A stretch of DNA of 64,000 nucleotides, from assembly GCA_900323505.1 (NCBI GenBank), contig OOIN01000005.1:1116001-1180000 (forward strand), written 5' to 3'. The position numbers were made by a program, and so were the translations under genes. The notes under the pieces were generated by a model. The model was not told the origin of the DNA, made no database searches, and was given only the letters and a program-made list of their open reading frames with translations. Of the stretch, positions 52,576-61,440 are shown piece by piece. Each line of letters opens with the position of its first letter. Within the stretch, counting starts at the first letter, position 1. The stretch is from Ustilago trichophora (taxonomy: Eukaryota; Basidiomycota; Ustilaginomycetes; Ustilaginales; Ustilaginaceae).

Positions 52576-53188
52576 GAGTTCTCGGGGGTGAAAGGATGGA
52601 TGTTGAGGAGGGCAGTAAGAAGGAAAGAGTTGGTGGGGGGTATCGGAAGGGTTGGCTAGCTGGCAGTGTCGTTGTTTTATAGCTGAGGGAGCTTGCCATC
52701 AGAGCAGCTAGCAGGGCTGGAAAGTACCTCATCAGACTGCCAGAGTGAGTCCTAATTCAAGGAAGAACGGCAGTTGTGCCATGTCCCACAGTGAGAACTG
52801 AGCATGGTCGAACGGGACACTGTTTCATCAGGGACACCAAGCGGCCACCGTGGTCCCGTACAGCTTCATTTGCTGACGGTGGTGGGGCAGAGCAGAAAAG
52901 CTATGCTCGAGGATCGCATCAACAAGTATTTCCCACCTTCCGGCTGCCACTCAGGGGTTGTCTCTCCACCGACGGCTCAACGACCGGTCTCGGGCAGCTT
53001 TCCTCAAGCCCACCCTCAATTTCGCCACGACACGGCTCATCAAAGATGGCGTCAATCTCAACGGGAACAAAGCGAATTACTGTATGATTTGCAGCGACTG
53101 GCATTTCAACTACAATTTACACGCAGACCAGATGAAGCAGGGAGTGAAAAAGATAGACCACGCATGTCCCTTTCTATCCCCTCCTGAG
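52576..53188. promoter_or_regulatory. Upstream region of GH51
   Basis: 613 bases between the GH51 start and the stop of the A-T-R reductase, both on the minus strand. A plus-strand frame from ATG 52804 to 53187 (127 residues) is open, but its codon use is coding-like only in the first half and it has no recognisable domain, so I do not call it as a gene. Confidence 0.35.
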
Positions 53189-56100
53189 TCACTTTAGAAA
53201 ACCGGAGCTTTTCCAGGCTGCCACCGTGGTTGTAAGGTATTCGGGCCGATATGCTGCAAGCCCCTCCGAGACCCGCTCCTCCTCCGGAGATGAAGTGAAG
53301 ATCTTTCTCAACCTGGTGGTATCGAACCTGGCTGGCTTGCGATCATTTCGCTCCTGGTCGCGCTGCATGGCGCGATAGTGCTCGATCAGCTTGACTGTCG
53401 GATTTCGAGTGGGGTTCTGATCCGACTGTTCGAGCTTGGCAACCCACTGTGCGTAGGGAACAACCTCGAAGGACTTGCCTAGGTTGCTGGGATCAGCAAG
53501 CGTCTCCAGCGCCGTCTTCCAGGGAAGAGCATCTTCGCTGACCACATGAACCAGCTCGCATGCCTCGCGAAGCGGCACCGTGGTGAGCTGGGCAGCGATG
53601 AGACCTGCAACATCAACGGGAAGCCAATACAGATCACCGAGGCCATCGGGAAGGCATCCGATTGTCTGAGCACTCTTGATCATAAGAGGAGGTGCTTCGG
53701 TTTCATTCCAGATACCTCCTGAACGGTCACCCACCATCTGGCCGATTCTCATCACCACGGATTGGAACCCACCTCCGATCAGAGTCGATGCCTCGCGACA
53801 GAGATTCTCGACTATCCACTTGGAATGAGCATAGCCCAGCTCGTGTGTGTTTTCGAGATGGTCAAAGATTGTCTCGGGGATGAGCGCCTCGGGAAATTGG
53901 AGTACGACTGAAATGGAAGAGGAGAAGAGGAAACGGGGAGAGCGGCATCCAGTGCTCTGTCCAAGCAAATTCATAAGCTGCACCGTGCCATCCAGGACAC
54001 TCTGGAACGAATCAACGGACATGACAAAGTTAACTGGCCAGCCATTGTGGACGACGCAAGTCACATTGCTCGCGATCTCGTCGTACTCGGTCTTTGACAA
54101 GCCCAGATATTCTTTGCTTATATCTGCAGCTAGCGACACGACTTGCACGCCGTCGTCTTCAGCAAGAGGAGCAAGTTTGCGTGCTTTCAGCGACTCTTGA
54201 GTGCGTTTGGTAGCCTCTTGATGATTGGCGGCGCGGTTGAGGCAGATGACCTTGGCAACCGTGGGTTTGCGCCGGAACTGATCCACGATATGTGCTCCTA
54301 GCGATCCCGTAGCTCCCGTCAGAACAATTGTCTCTTTCTCGCCATGCAACGATCGCTCACCCAAGCCTGGATCCCGGAGCTTGAGCTTTGATCGCAGAGC
54401 TTCGAGCAACTGATACGTCCTGAGCTCTTGCTGCTTCTTCTGGCCATTGGTGGCGGCTCCAGAGCTCGAATTCGCGTGAACATGCTGGTAAACAGCCTCG
54501 GTAAGTTGATGCAGAGTGGGATGCTGGAAGACGACTGTGCCTGGGAGGTGTCCGGGCATGCGGATGGACCGGTGAATCTGGCTTCGAATCTGGCTGTCCA
54601 TGACAGAGTCGACGCCGAGGCTGGTCAGATCGACATTCTCTTTACCATCGAGCTTGAGATCAATGAAATGTTCAAGAATGTTTTGCAGCAGCGACTGTAG
54701 TTGGATCTTGGACTCGATGGATGTCTTGTGTTCGTCAGGCGTTGAAGTACCGAGATCAAAGTCAGTGTAGAGCTGGGTGATCTCTTTTGCAAAAAGCGAA
54801 TTGGCAGGGGCTCGCTTCACGCTCCCCTTGTCGGCGATTGGAAAGCGAGCTGAAGGGTCGAGGAAGAGAATCATTTCTGGGACAAGGCGCGAATGCGTTG
54901 GACACTGAGAGTTGACCTCGCGCAGCAAGGGCTCAATCTGTTTCTTGAGCTCGGCCTGTCGCTCTGCGTTGCCCAAGGATGCATACGGCTCCCAAAAGCG
55001 TTCGTAAGGAATGATGAGGGCACCTGTGCAAGGCTGACCGGTGCCAAAGACGAGGGCATCTCGCAGCAAGGGCGAGGACTTGAGGCTTTGCTCCATGGGC
55101 ACAGGATTGGTCTTTTCGCCGTTGAGGTGGACAATTGTATCATCGCCTCGGCCGAGATACACGTAACCGCGAATGCTGCCGTCGGCATTGCGAACGATGC
55201 GATAGTGGTCGCCACTCGCGTAGCTGCCATCCGGACGATTGACCTTGGAAAGTGCCTTCCAGCCTTTGAGGCAGACCATCTCGTACGGACCATCGTCATT
55301 CGTCCCGACGTTTTCAAACTTGAGGTAAGGGGCGCAACGCTGACTGGGTCGCATGACATTCCAGCCTTTGTCGGTGTCGAAATCACGGATGCTGTCCATG
55401 ATCTGGCCTGTTTCGGTAGCGCCGAGGAAAGCGATGAGGTTGACACCGTTTGCGACGAGCATGTCTCCGACTTCGACGGGACACGGAGCACCGCTGTAGC
55501 AGCACATCTTGACGCTGCGTAGAGCATCGAGGCTGTCCTTGTCTTCGCTGAGCATCTTGAAGGTGAAAGGCACGGCGTAGACAATCTCGGCAGAGCTGTT
55601 CCGAATTGCTCTGGTGACAAGGTCGTGGCGGATGGTTGCCGAATAAAGGTAAAGGTGGCGGTGGTGGATGAGCTGCCTCCAGACGACGGCACAAGCAAAG
55701 CCATGATAGATGGGAGCGGTGCACAAGCCATCGTATGGCATATAATCGGCGATGATAACGACGTAGACCTCATGGCTTGAAATGATTGTAACGAGTGTAA
55801 CGAAAGAGGTGTGGACATGTCAGCAACGTGATGGCATACAGCTTACAGCGGGGAAGTGTTTGAAAGGAGCTTACGTGTAGGTGTAGGGCTTGGGGAAGCC
55901 GGTACTACCGCTGGAGTGGAGGGTGAAGGATGGTTCGTGCGCCTGCTGTTCGTAAGGTATCTCTGCGCGGTACGGATCTTTGCCTACAGACGCCGGTGGC
56001 AGCTGGTCGAGCTGAATGGCCTTTTCGACAGAATACAGCTCGACGATTTGGAGCTTTCCGTCATCTTCTTGAAGCAAGAGCTGACGAGCCTGACCAGCAT

Positions 56101-56524
56101 CTTGGGCCTTCTCCGAGCTGTGGATGAGGGTGACAGAGCGAGTAGCTTTCAACAGATGAACGACGGCAGGAACCGAGTTATTGGGCGAGATGAGAACGAC
56201 GCCGTATCCGAGACGAATCAGGGCCATCTGGGTCACGAAGAGATCGAAGCTAGAGTCGGATAGCAGTCCAACCTGTCTGCAAGGCTGACCCTTGCCCCGT
56301 ACGCCGATTCGCTGTCCATAGTAGGCGGTGGCGAGTCGGATGGCGCTGTCGAGCTCGATACCGGTGACATGCTGCCACTGGAAGGGCTCTGTAGACTTGA
56401 TGTATGAGATACAGACTTGGTCGTGTGTCGCCTCGATGAGATCGTCGAGCAAGGCGTTGATGCTCCAGCGTCCCTGGAAGGGAGCCAGAAGGCTCGTACT
56501 ATCGGTGATGGGTACGATGGTCAT
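53189..56524 (-). CDS. NRPS-like adenylation-thiolation-reductase enzyme (A-T-R), two exons
   Basis: 1078 residues from exons 56524-55875 and 55775-53189 (donor GTAAGC, acceptor TTCAAG). Adenylation domain: LHSSGSTGFPK at 202-212, just before the intron, then GATETGQIMD and YLGRGDDTIVHLNGEKTNP. Thiolation domain: LTSLGVDSVMDSQIR with the phosphopantetheine Ser607. Reductase domain: VLTGATGSLGAHIV (about 701-714) and the YAHSKWIVENL Tyr-Lys motif. There is no condensation domain. Enzymes of this layout activate a carboxylic acid and reduce the thioester to an aldehyde or alcohol, as in Lys2-type and other fungal aryl/amino acid reductases. The substrate is not readable by eye. It is not the complete LYS2 length (about 1400), so it probably belongs to the specialised-metabolism class. 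No tailoring genes lie alongside apart from a HAD hydrolase. Confidence 0.9.
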
Positions 56525-56638
56525 ATTACCGAAAGGCGAAGAGGTGAAGTGTAGGACACCGCGTCGATGATGGGCAGCAGATGCGATACGTAGCGGCTCT
56601 TTTTCTATGTTCAAAGCCCTTTGAAGAAAATGTAGCAC

Positions 56639-56639
<1 letters not shown>

Positions 56640-56726
<87 letters not shown>
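56640..56726. repeat. (TG)n microsatellite, about 43 units with one slip
   Basis: TG array with a single TTG slip near 56668, 116-202 bases upstream of the reductase start codon, so in its leader or core promoter. On the gene strand it is (CA)n. Confidence 0.95.
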
Positions 56727-56728
<2 letters not shown>

Positions 56729-57491
56729 TGTCAGCAAGGATGATGTGGAAGGGGTCGGATAAAAGGAGCAAGGAGCCGGGACGAGGACGACGACTAGGCT
56801 AGATCGAAAGCGGGTTCATGTGGTGAATGTTCAACGAGGAGTACAAGGCGTGAGTGGGTTGGGGTGTTTTAGGTGGTGGAGTGTTGCTCAAGAAGCGTGA
56901 GAATGGGATGGCGGCTGAGCTAGACTGGGCTGGGCGGATTCTTTCTCTGAGAGAGGAGCAGCCTCTTCGACGTCGGTCACAGGAAGTCAACCGTGGCTGC
57001 ATCACAACTCTTTGCAGCTGCCATCTCTGTTTCATCTTGGATCAAGGTTTTGGGGCCGAACAATGCACTGAGTCACAAGGGAGCTGTCAGTGGCACACAA
57101 ATGTCGGCTGTGCGTATACTGTGTAGGCGAGGCGCGCGATACTGTAGTTGTACGTCTGAGTGTGCGAGCCAAGTTACAGTAGATGGAATCTCGAGAGCCA
57201 ATAGCCGAATCACGGAAATGATCCCTCCCACGACCGGCGGTTAGCGGGGCAAGAATAGGTCCGCACAGCGACCACGGCTAAGAATTGCGCAACCAACTAA
57301 CTACTTTTCGAAGGTCGATCGAGCTAGCTTCGCATCTCCTACGACAGAGTCAAACAGAAGAATTCTCACGCTGTTGGTCTTTGCAACCACGATGAGGTTT
57401 ACAGTGGCTCATCATGAGTTGACTAGGAAGAAGATGCGAGCGACAAGTCGGGAATCCATTTTTGTGCATGATGGCATAAATTTGACCGATT

Positions 57492-57512
57492 ACTGTACAG
57501 TACCGTACAGTA
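57492..57512. repeat. ACTGTACAGTACCGTACAGTA element
   Basis: Another member of the GTACAGTAC element class, about 650 bases upstream of the HAD gene start. Confidence 0.8.
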
Positions 57513-57789
57513 GCATTTTTCTCGGCGTGGCTTGGAAGATCATGTAGCCGAGTCACAGCGGATTCCGACTCTGCACCCTGAATTTAAAATACAAATTTAA
57601 GTCCTTGGCAGGTGAACACACAGACCACCTCTCTTTTGGTATCGGTCACACCAACGGCAACAGCAACAGCATCAAAGCCATTGATGAAACCTTCGACGCA
57701 CAAAGACACAAAGATGAGAGAGGTACGACTGAGCCTAGCGATGCAGATGAGAGGCGCCAAGGAAAAAGAAAGGAGGTTGTGTGGGAGAT

Positions 57790-57793
<4 letters not shown>

Positions 57794-57844
<51 letters not shown>
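57794..57844. repeat. (TG)n microsatellite, about 25 units
   Basis: Uninterrupted TG array about 320 bases upstream of the HAD gene start. Confidence 0.95.
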
Positions 57845-57849
<5 letters not shown>

Positions 57850-58160
57850 ATTACAACGAGGATACGGTATATCCGTTTCACCAAGCACGGCATTCATCGG
57901 ATCGGTCGTCTGCTTTGTTGCCAACAGAGTAGCGGTTCCACGTCGTCATTTCGTCCGTTCTTTTCTCACTACGATCCACTCCATTGGATCACGCACATTC
58001 GCACATACGCACACATATACACTCACCCAAGAACGAGAGTCCCACCCGCCACCAACGCCACCATCAAGACGACGCTGACGACCAGGTGGTGGGGAAGGAG
58101 AGTGAATGCGGATGTGCATCTCTTCCACATCCACATTGTCGAGGGTGCGACAACGAAGCC

Positions 58161-59042
58161 ATGATGAAACTTCCAACGTCGGTAGCGCCCATTCGATTGG
58201 TGCTCTTTGATGCCTTTGATACGCTCGTTACGCCCCGCTCTGCACCTCATCTGCAGTATGCCGCTGTAGCAAGGCAGTATGGTTTCAACGTTTGCGACAA
58301 CGACGTGAAATCCGCCTTCAAGCAAGCCTTTCGCGCGACATCGATCGAGCATCCCAACTATGGTCTCGAATCCGGCATCGCTTCCCCGGACGAGTGGTGG
58401 AAGCTCGTCATCCAACGCACTTTCTCACCTCATCTCCACTCGTGCGTATCTTCGCAACATTACTCGGACCGCATCGATTCGCTCTCCCACACTCTCGTGA
58501 CCCGCTTCGGAACTTCGGAAGCATATCATCTCTTTGACGACGTTATTCCCACGCTGCGCACACTTTCTCGGACTTACACCGCCGATGGCCGACCCTTGCA
58601 ACTGGCACTCGCTACCAACAGCGACTCTAGAATCCTATCTGTACTCAAAAGCTTTGGTCTGGACCAATTCCTCGAGCTCGACGTTGCATCTGCCCAAACA
58701 AAGACAAGCGGACCAACGCTTTCATACTTTGAAAAGTGCGCCAAGCCAGACTCGCGCTTTTTCCACGCTGCCATCCGTCGGGCTTCATTTAGCGCCACAG
58801 CTGAAACGCTCAACGCTGCCAACGTCCTCTACGTTGGTGACCAACTGCACGAAGACTTTTGGGGAGCAACCAATGCTGGATTACAAGCGGCGTGGCTTCA
58901 AAGACCCACGAATTTCCAAAGCAATCAACCGTACCAGCACATTGACAACCATCGCAATACCGAGCACGACGAGGCTTACGTTCACGATAGGACCATCCCT
59001 AGCCTTGAGTGCTTGGTTGACATTGTCACACACACCAATTGA
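58161..59042 (+). CDS. HAD-like hydrolase, HDHD3 type
   Basis: 293 residues. Haloacid dehalogenase superfamily: motif I is LFDAFDTLVTP with nucleophile Asp17 and Asp20; motif II is LALATNSDSR; motif III Lys is in KCAKPDSRFF; motif IV is VLYVGDQLHEDFWGATNAG. The cap region between motifs I and II is helical (AVARQYGFNVCDNDVKSAFK and following), as in subfamily IA. This layout fits HDHD3-like phosphatases, with unknown substrate. Two adjacent ATGs open the gene at 58161 and 58164; the frame is open further upstream only from TTG. The tail after motif IV is polar and His/Asn-rich, ending CLVDIVTHTN. It is convergent with the seven-TM gene. Confidence 0.88.
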   Translation: MMKLPTSVAPIRLVLFDAFDTLVTPRSAPHLQYAAVARQYGFNVCDNDVKSAFKQAFRATSIEHPNYGLESGIASPDEWWKLVIQRTFSPHLHSCVSSQHYSDRIDSLSHTLVTRFGTSEAYHLFDDVIPTLRTLSRTYTADGRPLQLALATNSDSRILSVLKSFGLDQFLELDVASAQTKTSGPTLSYFEKCAKPDSRFFHAAIRRASFSATAETLNAANVLYVGDQLHEDFWGATNAGLQAAWLQRPTNFQSNQPYQHIDNHRNTEHDEAYVHDRTIPSLECLVDIVTHTN

Positions 59043-59155
59043 CACAGACATCAGCCCACCGTATGTACAACATTGAGTACGAGTCGAGACTAGAATACAT
59101 GAAACAAAGGAACCGTGAAAGATGCAAAGAGATAGGCAAAGGATAGTAATACAGG

Positions 59156-60556
59156 TCAGTACGGTGTTGAGTGCATTCCCCTGGACTGGTAGTCGTACGA
59201 TATCGAGTTGGTGTCGCCGTAAAAGTCGCCGTTCAAGCTGAAGGCTAGATCCGGGTCCACGTCGGTCCAATCTGGCACTATTCTGCGCATTTGAGTTGTA
59301 TGGAGGCTTTGTGTTGACGATGTTGCCGTAGCTTCGGCGGGAGGAGTCTTGACATCGACAGACGCCGAAGTCGACTCCTTCTCTACTAAAGGCAGCGCAC
59401 CAGCCATGCTGCCATCGGGAGGACTGCCCGTCTCCAGAATCGATTCGGTGCCAGAGTGCATGTGGCTGGCCATGGATCCTGGGAGGCTGTTTTGCGAGCC
59501 AACAAGCTCAGCCGTGGCCTGCTCCATGCTCGCGCTATCAATGCGGTAATGATCTGGCGTATTGCTGCCAAATGTGTGCGCCAATGCCAGCTCCCGACCG
59601 ATCGCCTTCCACAGGTTGATAAAGAGTCGGCAAGAAAGAATGCTTGACAGACCAATGTAGAGGTTGAGATAGGGCATCATCCTACCGTCGTGCTTCTGGC
59701 AGACGTACCAGACGGGGATGGGAATGACGCAGAGAAAGACGATGGCATAGTAAAAGATGTTGTCCTTGCGGAACATGCGTTCCAAGGGCGAGCTGCGTCG
59801 TCGATGTGAAGCGCGTCGAAGCCCGATCAACGAAAGGACCAGGATGGTCGAGTCAAAGATGGGGAGGAAGAACCACGGCATCATGTAGATGATTGGGTTG
59901 GCGCGTACTCGAGGAGGGCTGGGATCGCAAGCGCTGATGCCGTTGCGCTTGCTCTGACTGCTGAGCACAAACATGTTGACGATCAAGAAGGCCGGTGTCG
60001 CCAACCAGAGTAGACCGAGAGAGAGAACAGCGGCAGTGTGGAAACGATACAGCGCCAGGCATCGCAATAGCAAGATACCAGTACTGCCACCGATCGAGAT
60101 GACAGAGAAGAAGGTGCTGGCGCGACGGTCGGCCTGGCATGCAAAGTTGGCATAATCCCATCGTGCAGCACCGAGCTCCATGGGACCTGCTGCAATGTTG
60201 CCGACTGCCGAGTGAAGAAGGGCACAGATGCAGTAGCCCAGTCCACCGATACGGGATGCAAAGTAGGCAATGTGCGAGAGTTTCCACTTTCTTCGTTTGG
60301 AGAGAAGCTTCCACTCCCAAGGAAGATGAATCGACCAATCCGAGACGACCATTCCCAGCGCCATGGAGGCTGTGATCAAGGGTGGAAGAATCGAGTTGAC
60401 ACGTCGTGCAGAGATCAAGACCAGATCTTCAGGTGCGTTGAAATGACGACCCCATGTTGCATTGACGATGGGAGGCAGAGGAGGTGCATTGACATCGTAA
60501 GGAAGCTGGGTTGGGAAGGCCGGAATGGCTGTCACTGTCATGGGTACACCCGCCAT
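59156..60556 (-). CDS. Seven-transmembrane protein of unknown function
   Basis: 466 residues, one exon. Seven hydrophobic segments are visible at about 56-75, 95-119, 147-170, 175-200, 221-246, 266-287 and 293-316. A polar N-terminus of about 50 residues is Pro-rich with one NAT site; the C-terminal 145 residues are Ser/Thr-rich and probably cytosolic. Between TM5 and TM6 lies a basic loop (RRASHRRRSSPLERMFRK). The layout resembles fungal receptor-like 7TM proteins, but I see no motif that fixes a known GPCR class. Cys140 (FACQADRR) and Cys210 (ISACDPS) could pair outside. Function unknown. Confidence 0.78.
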   Translation of the reverse strand: MAGVPMTVTAIPAFPTQLPYDVNAPPLPPIVNATWGRHFNAPEDLVLISARRVNSILPPLITASMALGMVVSDWSIHLPWEWKLLSKRRKWKLSHIAYFASRIGGLGYCICALLHSAVGNIAAGPMELGAARWDYANFACQADRRASTFFSVISIGGSTGILLLRCLALYRFHTAAVLSLGLLWLATPAFLIVNMFVLSSQSKRNGISACDPSPPRVRANPIIYMMPWFFLPIFDSTILVLSLIGLRRASHRRRSSPLERMFRKDNIFYYAIVFLCVIPIPVWYVCQKHDGRMMPYLNLYIGLSSILSCRLFINLWKAIGRELALAHTFGSNTPDHYRIDSASMEQATAELVGSQNSLPGSMASHMHSGTESILETGSPPDGSMAGALPLVEKESTSASVDVKTPPAEATATSSTQSLHTTQMRRIVPDWTDVDPDLAFSLNGDFYGDTNSISYDYQSRGMHSTPY

Positions 60557-60915
60557 GGCTGTGGGCGATCTCGATGCTGGTTGTGTGAAATCTGCTGGTT
60601 GCTATTGACGTGTGCGAAGTGGTGGATGAGATAGATGTTGAAAAAGGATCTGCGGTGTGCCTTTCGGCGGCCAAGCCACGTCGTTTGCTATTCAAAGCAT
60701 ACGATGGTATCAGCTGAGCGTTACTATAGATGCAGATGACGATGAGAATAACGAGTAGGAAAGTGTATGATGTGGTGCAACAAGCAAGCAACATGCATGC
60801 AACAAGCAGACGGCTCTCTTGTCGCCGAACAGCCCGGCCAAGGCGAGATTCAAGAGTTCTCAGTGGCTTGCCAAGCCCTTGTGTGTGTGTGCGTGTGTGT
60901 TCTTTTCTCCTCAGA

Positions 60916-60917
<2 letters not shown>

Positions 60918-60997
<80 letters not shown>
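60918..60997. repeat. (TC)40 microsatellite
   Basis: Uninterrupted 80-base TC array, 362-441 bases upstream of the 7TM gene start and 444-523 bases upstream of the DHHC gene start. On the 7TM-gene strand it is (GA)n. Confidence 0.97.
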
Positions 60998-61000
<3 letters not shown>

Positions 61001-61143
61001 CTTTCTCTCCCTGAATTAAGTTCAACCGGAAGAGAAATCGGCCGACAATTTTGAAAGATGTCAGATTCTTCAAATGTGCGGAGTGGAGGCTGCAGCTCGC
61101 CTGTGCAACCACCGCGCTCCTGTTTATTTTTCGGCAAGTGGTA

Positions 61144-61156
61144 TTGTACAGTACAG
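61144..61156. repeat. TTGTACAGTACAG element
   Basis: Short member of the GTACAGTAC class, about 285 bases upstream of the DHHC gene start. Confidence 0.7.
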
Positions 61157-61440
61157 CACTGCTTAGCCTCGACTCCTGACACACCTCTTCGTGTCACTCT
61201 TCATCATCCTCATCTTCACTTCTATTGACAGTCGACCGCATCAGCGTTCGCTCGACTTTTGAAGCTCGCTCTCTCGCTCCGACTTGTAGCATATGTCAGC
61301 GCACAACACTTGGACCTCTCCATGAGACAGTAGCACTAATCAGGTCTCAACACACGGGCCATAGAGCCTCCCTCTGAACGGGAAACCCCAACTCATTGAT
61401 TCGTCAGAAACGTCAAAATAGGATCATCTGCTTCAACACA

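Larger units (their letters stand above)
56525..58160. promoter_or_regulatory. Divergent intergenic region, A-T-R reductase / HAD hydrolase, with two TG tracts
   Basis: About 1.6 kb. It contains long (TG)n arrays at 56640-56726 and 57794-57844 and a GTACAGTAC element at 57492-57512. No additional gene supported. Confidence 0.5.
60557..61440. promoter_or_regulatory. Divergent intergenic region, 7TM protein / DHHC transferase
   Basis: 884 bases. It contains a short TG stretch near 60882-60900, an 80-base (TC)n array and a short TTGTACAGTACAG element. No other feature. Confidence 0.5.

Noticed and set aside
52804..53187. 127-codon plus-strand frame between GH51 and the A-T-R gene
   Set aside because: Begins with ATG but has no domain and loses coding character in its second half; left as a weak possibility only.
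56581..56802. Frames rich in Cys/Val or Thr/His repeats near 56.6 and 57.8 kb
   Set aside because: Translations of the TG/CA microsatellites.
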